Made by a program: the position numbers and the translations under genes. 64,000 nt of DNA from Rhyacichthys aspro (lineage: Eukaryota; Chordata; Actinopteri; Gobiiformes; Rhyacichthyidae), in the NCBI GenBank assembly GCA_036850595.1, contig CM072160.1, positions 10,581,906 through 10,645,905 of the forward strand, written 5' to 3'. The notes beneath the pieces were generated by a model. The model was not told the origin of the DNA. It did not search any database and saw only the letters and a program-made list of their open reading frames with translations. The first letter of the stretch is position 1, and every line of letters starts with the position of its first letter. This document shows, in pieces, positions 1 to 10,759 of the stretch.

Positions 1-605
1 TAGTGTGTGTCATAGCAGGTTTTCATCCCTTAATCTGCCATGTGGGAATTGAAGTTGTTGCAGGCACCTTCCTCATCAGCACAGTTTTTGTTCATTTCTC
101 AGTGTGTGCTACTTGATCTGTGGGTTTAATTACCAGAAGTGCAGGGGTTGGCAAAGTGGGAGTGCTTAAGTGGACACTTGGAACTCTAATCCTTCAAGTC
201 AAATATGCAGCACTTTTTCTAACATAACATCTCAAAATCAGGCTGTACTGCTGTGGGGGTAGAAGAAGCTCCAGTTTAATGGAGCATTTCACACTTTGCT
301 CTGACTCTGTGAAATATGAGTCATCTTTGCTAAAACGCTGGATCACACATTTCCTCAAGTTGACTTAAGAAAAATTTTGTTTCCTTTTCTTCTTGTCTTT
401 AAATTAGACTCAGGATGCAATGATGGTAAATTTACATCAAGTCAATAACATTTCTCTGATGAGACTTCCCTCATACGGAGAGATAATTAGAGTGATCAAG
501 CAGTTGCAATCCAAAGAAATCAAATTTTTGTAATATATGATAAATAATGGATGCGCCACACTCATCTTCTTAATCACTTCATGGATCATTTCTTTCTCCC
601 ATTAG
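1..605 (+). other. rpa1: rpa1 intron (5' end outside window)
   Basis: Sequence upstream of the first visible rpa1 exon, ending in the acceptor ATTAG at 601-605. No coding exon is recognised. An 18-nt acceptor/donor-bounded stretch at 408-425 is discussed in the findings. Confidence 0.8.
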
Positions 606-720
606 TGAACAGAACTTTCAATCGGGACCTGGGGAAAAAGGCCCCATCTGCTACGCCCAGTACTCCAGGGGGTGGCTCCAAAGTTGTTCCAATAGCTAGT
701 CTCAACCCCTACCAGTCAAA
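606..720 (+). CDS. rpa1: rpa1 exon: end of linker and start of DBD-A
   Basis: Acceptor ATTAG, donor GTGAGT. The exon starts with two bases completing a split codon and ends in phase 2. It encodes a Ser/Thr/Pro/Gly-rich linker (TPSTPGGGSK) followed by the conserved start of DBD-A, VVPIASLNPYQSK. Confidence 0.95.
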
Positions 721-3700
721 GTGAGTCATTCTTACTCAGCGGAAGTTGTCTTGAATTTGTAATCCTGCTGAGAGTCTTTTATTAAATAACATATAGGCTT
801 AAAATCTATTTCCTTCAATAACAATGTCTGACTTGTCTTGTAGGTGGACAATCCGTGCTCGAGTCACCAACAAAAGCAGCATTCGTACTTGGAGCAATTC
901 TCGTGGTGATGGGAAACTCTTTTCAATGGAGATTGTGGATGAGAGTGTGAGTCTTTACGTGGCATGTTGGAAGTTCTTTTTGAGTTGCACAAATACAGTT
1001 TTGCTGTAACTGTAACTATTCTCTTTATCCCAGGGAGAAATAAGAGTCACTGGATTTAACCAAGAAGTGGACAAGTTCTATGATCTCATTGAGGTTGGCA
1101 AGGTGAGAGCTTCCCCAGTTAATGATTTAGTGTGTCCTCATTATCTGTAGAACTCTGCATGTTTGAAGACTGGATTGGCTGCAGACTGATTCACGAACAC
1201 TGCCAGTACTTTGTGATTAAAGCCATTGAGACATGATTCCACTGTACCATACCATAAGCAGCTTACCATCCGCCAGTCGTTTTTGGTTCCCCCAACAGTC
1301 TGAAGTCACATCTTGTTTGCACTATTCATTCAGGTAAATATTTAATTGAGTAACACATCTACCTTTGTATGGGCCAGGTCTACTACCTTTCCAAAGCTTC
1401 TCTGAAGATTGCCAACAAGCAGTATACGTCTGTGAAGAATGATTATGAGATGACCCTCAGTGGCGAGTCTACTATCATCCCCTGTGATGACAGCTGTGAT
1501 GTTCCTATGGTGCAGTGTGACTTTGTCTCCATCGGAGATCTAGAAATGAAAGAGAAGGACGCTGTTGTGGGTAAGTGGCACAAACTTGTTCTTGTTTATG
1601 AGAAATAAAGAGTAAAATGTGTACATTTTTGTGGTGTGCATTTGAAGAAAATGCATCAAATTAGACACAACTATTTTTTCTACAGTGTGAATTGCCTCAA
1701 AAGAATACTTTCTGTGTTTGTGCATCTTAGTTGTTTCTTTCTTGTTTCATCTTTGTTTACTATCATTTTTTCCATTATTCATTCAGTTTATGTTTGTGTG
1801 ACTATATTGTTATGATATCCCATAAATGAACCACCAGATGGCACTATCTATCCATTGCGTTTATAAATCTGTGATGAACAGATTTATATTTTATGAGTGT
1901 GGTGACAACCCCGTTGAGAAAATTGTTGTTTTTGTTAGCTGTCACATCCTTCAGGAGTCATGGGCTTATTTTCCTGCTATAGACACTTTGTTTTTATAGA
2001 AACAATTGTTGTTATAACCTCCATCAACTGTAAATAGTATCTCTGCTTATCTAAATCATATCCAGTAAGTTAGGCAGAAGCTAGTAAGTAAGTGTAGGAA
2101 GAGATACATTCATTCACTTAATTTCAATGTGCCGGTTTGTTGACGAAAGTCATGCCCCTAGATCGACCTACATGTATTTAATAAACAAATCTGTATTTAT
2201 GATTCATATTTGGATAGGTTTAGGCTTGACAACTACTGTATCCTCTTTGGTCATGCTGTTAATTACACTGTAGTGTTGAATTGTTTGTTCTTCCTTTTAT
2301 AGATGTGATTGGGGTGTGCAAGACTGTAGAAGATGTGACCCGCCTCACAACAAAGACAAACCGGGAAGTGTCTAAGCGTACAATGGGACTGATGGATATG
2401 TCTGGGAAGGTGGTAACGGTCACACTATGGGGAGAAGATGTGAGTATGTAACATACAAGCACCACTCCTTGTCAGGCCATGTCAGAGCAAAGAGAAAAAA
2501 TTGTACATCATTGTTTTTTTTTCTTGTGAAATAATTGAACTTGAAAGAAACACCTGGAGTAAAGAATTAATATTCAATGAAAAGCTACTTTCTATTCCAT
2601 ATAAAAATATAGTGCTTTCTGTTAAAGCACTGACAAAATACCCTTCAGAGTGATGATAAAGTAACTTTCTGGAGTTGGTTTCACTCCTCAGAGTGTCTTT
2701 GCTAAACTGGCTACCTTTCCTTTTAATGACAAGAAGCATAGTGTTTCCTCTGTTTGTTCAGCACATACCCCTTTTCCAGAGGGACCATCTGTGGCGCATA
2801 AAATCTATAGTTAACAATGGCAATGCCAAATAGCAATTGTTGACAATATTTTCCTGGTCTCATAAGGCTTTATATTTCATTATTCTTTTGCAATGTCTGA
2901 GTAGGTGTCTAATAGTTTGTTTTTTGTGTCAATATATAACTTCTATTTTCTTTCTGTTTTGTTATCTTTTAAATAGGCTGAAAAATTCGATGGATCCGGA
3001 CAACCCATTGTAGCCATCAAGGGGGCAAAGCTGTCTGACTTTGGAGGCAGGTCTCTTTCAGCATCCTTTAGCAGCACCTTAATGATCAACCCAGATATTC
3101 CTGAGGCATATAAGCTCAGAGGATGGTAAGTAAGCCTTATTTTGGATTTTTGTTTTTTAGTTTGGAAAAATGACTTTAAACCCACCAATATTTATTTTAC
3201 CTCCTGAAAACTAAAAGTGTTACTGCTAAAATGGAACAACTCCGAGGATTTAAAGAGACTGTTTCCATAACTCAAGTTGTGAGAGTGCATGATCTGATTC
3301 TCATTATCAAGATTAGCTTTCCACCATTAGCAATAGTGTGTGTGTGTGTGTATGTATTGCCAAAGCAATACATATAAATGGAAATCATGCTTAATCCAGG
3401 GAAATGCATTTTTACCTCCTTAATCGTCTTTCCAGATGAAATGAATCCAGACTCATTTTTGATGTGATTAGGCTTATTATGTAGCAAACATGTCACTTGT
3501 TGTGTTTGCATTGAAGCTGAGCATGGTGATTCGTTCTAATGTTTAAAATGTATTGGATCATCTAAAAAATGGATAACATCCCTCTGCTTGGATTGGTTTA
3601 CGTGTGTGAATTTGAGTTTGTACAATGTGATGCTACATCAGTTGGGTAGAGTGGTAAGGTGGTCAGCACTGCCACCCCAAAGCAACAGGATCGCTATTCA

Positions 3701-6700
3701 AGGAGGGGCTTTTCTGTATCCACAGGGTTTTTTTTCCAAAGAGCTCCATGCTTGTAAAACATCTACAGTAGGGTAATCCTACTATAAGTGTCCCTATCTA
3801 AGCAGCTTTTACCAATTAAATCAGAAAAAAATCTCTATTACTATTTTTGTTTGGTCAGTTTCAGTTTAGTCTTAAAATAGCACCTTTTATTTTTGTAGTA
3901 CATGACCACATTTGCACCACATCTGCAGACTGCAATTCTTAACCTCACTCTGGGACATAGATCTGTCCTCCTACTACATCCTACTTAAACAGGTTATCTC
4001 TGTCCCTCCTATGACATAAAGCCAGATATCCTTCTTTCAGAAGAGACATGTAATCAATAGCATTTAAGGGTTTCATTTATTTTGCTGCAAAGATCAATTA
4101 GTCTTTTCTTCAGTGAGAACTGAACCAAACAGTTTGTTTTTGCAACCAAAAGAGTCTTTTATGCTGCACGGAAATGTTCTCTACTTTGTCAGTAGAGCCA
4201 CTTCTTTGAGCTGTTTTTATTTATTTTTATTTTTGCTTTCCAAATCTCTGCTCATTCTGTGGTTTCTTGTGTTTGACTACTTTTTTGAGGCACTCCTCAC
4301 TGGGACAGCCAGAGACAATGATCCTTAAACCTTTTTGTTGTCCATCTAGTACAGAAGACTGATGGCATGTGTGGGGCCACCTTTGGACATTGTAGGGACA
4401 CTGCTTCCTAAGTTGTGGCTAGTGAAAAGTTTAAAAGTCATGGAACGCTAGGTTTATTATTTTTGACTCCTGTCAATGTAACAGTGGCCCATGTTGACTT
4501 TGGTAGGATAAGAACTTAGTGCTGGTATAGTGCTTAAAAAAAGGAGCCATCTAAAAAATCTGAATAGACTGTGGTACTTTGTGTGCTGTTGGCACAGATG
4601 TAATAACTGAATATCTGAATCATACATCTTTTTATTAAATGAGTAACTGTTTGAATACAATAGACGAAATATAACAATCATCCATTAGGTGGACACTTTC
4701 TGTTAGACCTGTCGTCTCACTATTTGCTGTGATTGCTTTGTTTTTTCTCATTCCTCATTAGGTCAGTCACTCAAGCCCAAGCTGACATTTTGTTTCCCTC
4801 ATGAATCTCCCATTTCCTTTTGTATAGACAGTAATTATGTCAAGCCAGAAGCAACAAGCTGGTGAACAGTAGACCTCATTATACAGTAGTCTTTTCCTTC
4901 AGTATTTCACTGAGCAGTGCAGATTTAAAAAAAAATCTGTGGAGAAGGAACCTTAACTACTGATGCAGATTTTTAATCAGGTGTAGTAACACAGGTCACT
5001 GACCAAGTAAAAAGTTTCCCTCAGGAAATAATAGGAGGCTGCCTGTCAAAGTACCCTTTAGCCAGGGCACTGAGCCTTGGGATTTCCTCCTGGGAATGCT
5101 CACTTACAGTCAAGGTTATGATTCTGAGACATTCTACACATTTTATATTTATTTGCATTTAATGTTTGAAAAAATAAAAGTTCAAAATGAGTGTTCCTGC
5201 TTTGCTGTACGAATGTGTTGGGATGAGGCCTTTAAACTGCAGTATTGAGCAGAAAGGATCTTTTTCTTTTTTCAATCAATGGGAAGATTAGGACATGTTT
5301 TTAATAACATTCAGACAGTGTCTATTATGGCTACGTAAAACAATGCTGCAGACCTGTCTGTTCTAACTATACCTGATAGGGCTAGTTTTTTTACTCACCT
5401 GTCTTTGTAGAGAAGTTAAGGTTTATTATTTGGTTCCATATACTTTCTTTAAGACTAAATACAGGCACACTGTGGGCATATTTAAAGCAATGCATGTAGG
5501 TGCTTTGATGAGGTGACTGCTGCCGCTGTGGAGAATTGGTGATGTATGTCAGTGGTCGTGGGAAATTGGCAGCCTGCTTATTACACAGGCCTTAGTGAAC
5601 ATGTTATTATGGATATTTTCAATTAGTCATGCCTTCAGGAGCAAGCCATGCTTTCCCTGGATTTACCACTCGACATCCCTATTGTGCACAACTTTGCCTC
5701 GTGGCAACCTGATTAGCAAGCGCTATTGATTGTGGTGACCATTTTAAATATTTCTTGCTACAGCAGCTTTTTACCTCCAGCCATTTTTCTTCTTTTGCCA
5801 TTTTGTCTGTCGTCTTATTCTCTTACCTGAATTACAGAGAACATTGAGGTTTCAGATATCACCATAACAGCCCTGACCCTGGCCAGATTGTCTGTCCTCC
5901 TGATGCTGATTCATTTCATGGACATTCAGGATGCCTTGCTCTGAGCTCAGCCATCTATACTTGCACAAACATAAACACACATTTTCTTGATACTTGAATG
6001 TTTTATTTCACCCAGGTATGACAAGGAGGGCCATGCAATGGATGGGCAATCTCTGACAGAGGTTAAAGGTGGTGGTGGAGGAGGAAACACTAACTGGAAA
6101 TCGCTTTCTGATGTTAAGACTGAGCACCTGGGACACGGAGAGAAGGTAAAAATACAGCCATGCACTCACTCTGTTGAATGCCAAGTAACAGAATAACGTG
6201 AGCAATATTGCTGCTGAGTAGAGATAGCTATTAAAACCTCAATTGTGTAGATGATGTTTTCTCTTACTACAGGGACAGGGCAATAAATGACTAAAACACT
6301 TTGAACTGGACTCCACTAAAGTTTATGATCTGTATGTCTAACAGCTTAAAATGTTCTTTCTCTTTGATCACATAAAAAGATGCATAATTGGGCATTAAGA
6401 AAGATAGGAAAAACGAGACTGATGTGGTTGAAGAATGATATAATATTGAGAAAAGTAACTAGTAAGTAAGATGTGAAGGTCCTCTACCTTGATCAACTTG
6501 GCTGCTAAGTTTAAGGTGTTTATTATGGACGCGTGTCCTCCACAGAAAACAATCCAAGTATTGTGTGTAGCAGTGACTTTTATTAGCACACCAGTAGCAA
6601 TAAAACCCTAGAAACTCACAATAAAGGGCAGGATGACACAGTAAGGAAAAAGTTTATCCTGCAGCACCTGATGGCTGCTTTGCTAGTGCTTAAATAGTGG

Positions 6701-9700
6701 AGGTGAATGGCACAATAAGCAGTGAAGCACAGCACAGTGGTTGGACGAAACCCAGCAATTTGGCTCCTACATAAGGTCTTTTGATTTAGTCAGAAAAATG
6801 CAAACAAAAACAATTTAGGTAAGTTAACAGATTAGACACTGGTCTTATTTATCTCTGTAAAATAAGTCATTTGAGGTGTCTCATCTGTAGTACGTGTGGC
6901 TGGCTGCTGCCTCAGGCAATGGGTGACCCTGTCCTACTTCTTGCACCTTAATAATTCCCTCTTGGCTGGCCACCACTGCAGCATCCTCAGTCATATGTTT
7001 GAAATGGCTCACTGCTGTTCCTTATGGCTCTTTTAGTGTAGCCACCTTTGTTGTTTTATCATCCAGAGACCTATAGAGCAGCTTCAGCAGTCTCTTCCTC
7101 AGTTCTGTCATCCAAATCTACACTTAGCCTGTGTCAGATGAGGGTCTCTGTTGGCTTTGGCTCGCTGCCATTATTACGAAAAAGCTCAGACCCTTGGCTG
7201 AGAAGCTCTAACTCCTTCTCCGTGCAGCTTGTGATAAGGCCTAGTACTGACGTGGCTGTCCTCAACCCTTCTGAGACGTCTCGTACTGCCGGGCATTAGG
7301 TCAGGCCTCTCAGGACCCTTGAACCAAAGTCTGTTGCAATTAATTTTCTCTGTCACAGTGTCTTTGAGTCACAATCTCAGGTTTCCACACTGCTCCTTTG
7401 CCCTCTTTGACAGTAAGTGTCGCTACTGCTTTTGTTGGTTTGACATTGCATCAGTAAAGGCATATGACAGAGGCACAAAAAAACAAGCTCTTCTGTCCTC
7501 ACTGAGGCCGTCCTGGTCAATCAGAGCCTAATGAAAAAAACATTTACTTGATTAATTAGACCGTATAGAAATGCAGCAGAGGTTGTGTGGCTTGTTGTTG
7601 GTGCTAAATCAAAGCAAGTCATTAAACACTTCAGCAGCAGGTCCTTGTTTTGGAACTAGATGTTTTTTTCTGATTTGTTGCTGTCATTTGCCAAGCTCTG
7701 AAGGGCTTTTTATTTATCCAGAGTGACTTAAACTATCAATTGTTTTGTTCTGAGGGTCATGCTCTCTGCAGACTTATGCAATGGCCAGAATGTGAAGAGA
7801 CGATTGATTTTGATTGTACTGTAGGATCATTCTGTTTTCAAATACACTGTTCCTTTTTAGTTAAATAACACCAGCCACAAGAGCAGTATAATACAACTAC
7901 ACTGAAAGGAGCTTGAGCACTTTAAATCTTCACTAACCCTGAACCGTTTGGCACAAAGTCTCCTGACTCTGTAGTTTAAATAGCATTTTTTTTTTTTTTT
8001 TTTTAATCTCATATGGCTTTTAATGGTTAAAGATGTAATTTTCATTTTCATTAGAGAAACTCTCATTACCCACTCCTTTAGCCTTGAGCAATTCTTCCCT
8101 TAATATAATTATATTAACATTGTGCCTTCACTGATTGGTTGATTGCCTGTTACTTTTCTCTGTGAACAGGTGCCTTTAGCGTTCTGAGTGGGGATATATA
8201 CTGCTGTCTAATTTTCATGTACACATGGAGCAGTGCTTTAAAATGAAGGGGAGTAGGCATGTCTTCCAAAGCTAGGTTACCCTAATCCTCCAATAGTCTG
8301 ATATTTATAGAACTTCTTCAGGTGTCATGACTGTTGCATTTTTACCTCAGGGCTGTTTATCTGCATCTGTGTACCTCTATGCCACAGATGCACCAGCAGG
8401 TTGCTCCGCTGTTTGCATTCGTTTAGAATAACTTCTGCCTCAACATAAACAGCACTTTTTAACTGTTCATATGCATCTCAACATACTCAAAAAGTCTGTA
8501 AACAGTATATAAAACAAAAGGGTCTTTCATCTAAAACAATATTTCTTTCAATTCTTTTTTTCTAGGCTGATTACTATACCTGCATTGCCACCATAGTCTA
8601 TCTGCGAAAGGAAAACTGCCTGTACCAAGCCTGCCCTAGCCAAGACTGCAATAAAAAAGTGGTAGACCAGCAGAATGGCATGTTCCGCTGTGAAAAGTGT
8701 GACAAAGAGTTCCCCAACTTCAAGTATCGCCTCATCCTTTCTGTAAGTGACACACACTATTCAGCATTTCTGCTTAGTCCTGCACTCATGCGCTTAGCAG
8801 TGGAACTGGGGTTCAGCATCAGTCCAAATCAATCATACTCAGGCTGAAATCTGCTCACACTAACAAACTATAATACGCCAACTATTTTCACTTGGGTTTA
8901 ATGTACAAAGAGCAACAGAATAATTTACAAAAAAAGTGCTTAAAAAGTAATTCAAACTCACACAGCAACACATCCACTGTGGCCAACCTTTGAAATAAGC
9001 AGCTTTTGTTTTGTTCCACTTACCAGTCAACATATTCCTCCTCACAAACTGTGACATAAGACTTTAATCATGTGTTTTGCCAGGCAGTGCTTAAAAGGCA
9101 ACATTTATTTTTGTTTATTTGATTTAAGTGTAACTGTGTTGTCATACACACTAGCATTGTTCATCTCATTTTATATTGTCTACTTTGGTCCAGGCCAACA
9201 TTGCAGATTATGGGGACAACCAGTGGGTGACTTGCTTCCAGGAGAGTGCAGAGGCCATTCTGGGCCAGAATGCAGCTTACCTGGGGCAGCTCAAGGACTC
9301 GGTGAGATTCAGAATAATACTGGCCTCAGGAAATGACCAGACCAAGAGCCTTATTTCATACATAGTTTATACTAGCTCCCATACAACAGCATCAGTGGAA
9401 TTTCTTGAAGACAAATGCTTGTTTTTCAGATCAAAAATGAAATATTTGTTGAATGATTTAAGTTTGTATTTTGAAATACAACAACTTCTCATTTTCTCAC
9501 TTTCAGAATGAAGCTGCCTTCGATGAAGTTTTTCAGCAGGCCAACTTCCACACCTTCATCTTCCGCAACAGAGTCAAGTTGGAAACGTATAACGTAAGTT
9601 TTGTTTGCCATCACAGTTTATTAAATCTAATGGAAATCATCTTGCATCAACACCAAACACATCCTGTGTTTGTTGATCGACAGAACTGATCTGAAATAAT

Positions 9701-10680
9701 CGGTTACCTCAACACTGCTTATTGTCAGCGCTTTTGTGAAGGGCACGCTCGTATATTAGTCGTGGTCATTTCCTGTAGGCCACACAAATGGAGTATTCTT
9801 TGGGAGGAAGCACATAAAAGAATTGATTGGGCTGGGACTGAGCAGGAAGTCTGGATCTGCGCCAGAGGCTGCATCCGCCATCAACACACAGAAGAGGCCA
9901 CTGTGTCTGTCACATTCAGCTCAGCATCTTAACTGCCAATGGCACTGCTACAAGCAAGCACTGGCTGTTAACTCCAAACCACATAGTCCTTCAACAGAGA
10001 CACCTGCATCTCCTCTTTCAATTTGTCTACATGCTTTTAATTCTACAAGCCTGACATTGTACATGGTCTCTGTTGTCATGTGTAAATATATGACGTGGGA
10101 CAGTTTAGATCCTAAATTCTTTTCTTTTCGTCTCATTCTGTTAAAGTGTACTCAAACCAGTTAAATAGTGAGTATTATTCCCCTTCATTTTTATCCTTTT
10201 TGCCAAGTCACAACACAAACTTAAAGTGGTAACCACGAGTATTTAAGTCTATGTCTCTTCATGTATTATAATGTTTTAAAGAGATCAGTACATAAGAGGA
10301 TGAATTACAAACTGTTTGAACGTGTGGTGTTATGGCTTCTCCGTCTAGACAGCTGAGTAGAGGTTGCAGTCTTGTAAGCTTGTTTTTCATTCTATTGCTC
10401 AAACAAGATTTTATTGATGTTACATTTCAGTTGCCTGCTCTTGGTTTCTTACAAAAAGTAAAGCGACCATGTTTCCTGGATAAATCCATGTTTAAATGCA
10501 TTCACTTGACACTTTGATTTATAAAATGTTTAACTAATTCAATTAAATACTCATTTTGTTTGTTTTTGATTGCAGGATGAATCCAGGATCAAGGCGACTG
10601 TGATGGATGTGAAGCCTGTTGACCATAAGGAATACAGCAAGAGGTTGATCATGAGCATAAGAAAACTGTCCACCCAGTAG
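606..10680 (+). CDS. rpa1: Replication protein A 70-kDa DNA-binding subunit, 3' part of gene (11 exons)
   Basis: The large subunit of the heterotrimeric RPA complex binds single-stranded DNA in the nucleus during replication, repair and recombination. Eleven exons (606-720, 844-946, 1034-1102, 1378-1570, 2303-2439, 2977-3125, 6016-6145, 8566-8742, 9194-9301, 9507-9593, 10576-10680) join in frame into 456 residues plus a split first codon. Every visible junction is GT-AG. The human protein has 616 residues, so about 160 N-terminal residues (the protein-interaction OB fold and most of the linker) lie upstream of the window. Visible parts are the end of the linker, DBD-A, DBD-B and DBD-C. By human numbering the ssDNA-stacking aromatics are kept: F238 (GFNQ), F269 replaced by Tyr (KQYTSV), W361 (TLWGED) and F386 (SDFGGRS). 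The DBD-C zinc ribbon C-x4-C-x13-C-x2-C is intact. No frameshift or premature stop was seen. Identification is by direct family recognition and is very secure. Confidence 0.98.
844..946 (+). CDS. rpa1: rpa1 exon: DBD-A, first OB-fold strands
   Basis: Acceptor TTGTAG, donor GTGAGT. It encodes WTIRARVTNKS...RTWSNSRGDGKLFS...VDES. The tryptophan in RTWSNS corresponds to human W212, a ssDNA-contact residue. Confidence 0.97.
1034..1102 (+). CDS. rpa1: rpa1 exon: DBD-A core
   Basis: 69 nt, 23 codons, phase 0 on both sides (acceptor CCCAG, donor GTGAGA). It encodes GEIRVTGFNQEVDKFYDLIE; the Phe in GFNQ is the equivalent of human stacking residue F238. Confidence 0.97.
1378..1570 (+). CDS. rpa1: rpa1 exon: end of DBD-A, linker to DBD-B
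   Basis: Acceptor GCCAG, donor GTAAGT. It encodes VYYLSKASLKIANKQYTSVK onward, ending with LEMKEKDAVV. The Tyr in KQYTSV replaces the stacking Phe269 of human RPA70, a conservative aromatic change. Confidence 0.97.
1571..2302 (+). other. rpa1: rpa1 intron, 732 bp
   Basis: Donor GTAAGT, acceptor TTTTATAG. A+T-rich; no repeat family or coding element recognised. Confidence 0.85.
2303..2439 (+). CDS. rpa1: rpa1 exon: DBD-B
   Basis: Acceptor TTATAG, donor GTGAGT. It encodes DVIGVCKTVEDVTRLT...REVSKR...MDMSGKVVTVTLWGED. The Trp in TLWGED corresponds to human W361, which stacks on ssDNA. Confidence 0.97.
2440..2976 (+). other. rpa1: rpa1 intron, 537 bp
   Basis: Donor GTGAGT, acceptor AAATAG. Nothing beyond A+T-rich sequence is seen. 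Confidence 0.85.
2977..3125 (+). CDS. rpa1: rpa1 exon: DBD-B second half
   Basis: Acceptor AAATAG, donor GTAAGT. It encodes AEKFDGSGQPIVAIKGAK, then SDFGGRSLSA and NPDIPEAYKLRG, ending in a Trp codon split TG|G. The Phe in SDFGG corresponds to human F386. Confidence 0.97.
3336..3351. repeat. short (GT)n microsatellite
   Basis: About eight GT dinucleotides in the rpa1 intron, followed by TATGTATTG. Confidence 0.8.
3640..3745 (+). repeat. degenerate short interspersed repeat
   Basis: The segment includes GTGGTCAGCACTGCCACCCC, then AAAGCAACAGGATCGC and CTTTTCTGTATCCACAGG. It reads like a decayed copy of the abundant fish repeat whose consensus contains GTGGTTAGCACTGTTGCCTC, CAGCAAGAAGGT and TTTCTGTGTGGAG. 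The assignment rests on recalled resemblance only and the ends are approximate. Confidence 0.4.
6016..6145 (+). CDS. rpa1: rpa1 exon: DBD-B/DBD-C linker with Gly run
   Basis: Acceptor CCCAG, donor GTAAAA. It encodes YDKEGHAMDGQSLTEVKG, then six consecutive glycines (codons at 6068-6085), NTNWKSLSDV and HLGHGEK. The human counterpart has GGVGG at this site. Confidence 0.97.
6146..8565 (+). other. rpa1: rpa1 intron, 2.4 kb
   Basis: Donor GTAAAA, acceptor TTTTTTTCTAG. It contains a 19-nt poly(T) run at 7986-8004. A less A+T-rich stretch near 6900-7530 is open in short pieces on both strands but gives no recognisable protein. Confidence 0.8.
8566..8742 (+). CDS. rpa1: rpa1 exon: DBD-C zinc ribbon
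   Basis: 177 nt, phase 0 both sides. It encodes ADYYTCIATIVYLRKENC followed by the zinc ribbon: YQACPSQDCNKK then FRCEKCDKEF, giving C-x4-C-x13-C-x2-C. These match human C481, C486, C500 and C503. The exon ends at YRLILS. Confidence 0.98.
8743..9193 (+). other. rpa1: rpa1 intron, 451 bp
   Basis: Donor GTAAGT, acceptor GTCCAG. Nothing recognised inside. Confidence 0.85.
9194..9301 (+). CDS. rpa1: rpa1 exon: DBD-C
   Basis: 108 nt, phase 0 both sides. It encodes ANIADYGDNQWVTCFQESAE and then AILGQNAAYLGQLKDS, one of the most conserved parts of RPA70. Confidence 0.98.
9507..9593 (+). CDS. rpa1: rpa1 exon: DBD-C, trimerisation region
   Basis: 87 nt, phase 0 both sides. It encodes NEAAFDEVFQQANFHTFIFR then NRVKLETYN. 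In the known RPA structure the C-terminal helix region of DBD-C helps form the trimer core with RPA2 and RPA3. Confidence 0.98.
9594..10575 (+). other. rpa1: rpa1 last intron, 982 bp
   Basis: Donor GTAAGT, acceptor GATTGCAG. An open frame of 113 codons at 9823-10164 has no family resemblance and is treated as chance. Confidence 0.85.
10576..10680 (+). CDS. rpa1: rpa1 terminal coding exon
   Basis: Acceptor GATTGCAG. It encodes DESRIKATVMDVKPVDHKEY and SKRLIMSIRKLSTQ followed by TAG at 10678-10680. It aligns to the human C-terminus without a gap. Confidence 0.98.
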   Translation, partial: DESRIKATVMDVKPVDHKEYSKRLIMSIRKLSTQ

Positions 10681-10740
10681 AAAGCATGAGCCTTGTGTGT
10701 TCTGGTTCTGCTGGCATTTGCTAGTTTTGTTTGTTTTGCC

Positions 10741-10746
10741 AATAAA
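10741..10746 (+). terminator. rpa1: rpa1 polyadenylation signal
   Basis: AATAAA lies 60 nt after the rpa1 stop codon, preceded and followed by T-rich sequence. A second AATAAA at 11290-11295 could serve a longer 3' UTR, but nothing decides between them. Confidence 0.75.
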
Positions 10747-10759
10747 TAATAAGTTTTAT

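Larger units (their letters stand above)
3126..6015 (+). other. rpa1: rpa1 intron, 2.9 kb
   Basis: The largest rpa1 intron in the window. It contains a short (GT)n run near 3336-3351 and a degenerate interspersed repeat at about 3640-3745; otherwise nothing is recognised. Confidence 0.85.

Noticed and set aside
6900..7530. Less A+T-rich stretch in an rpa1 intron with short open pieces on both strands
   Set aside because: A possible ancient retrocopy was considered, but the readable pieces are under 50 codons, interrupted, and match no family I know.
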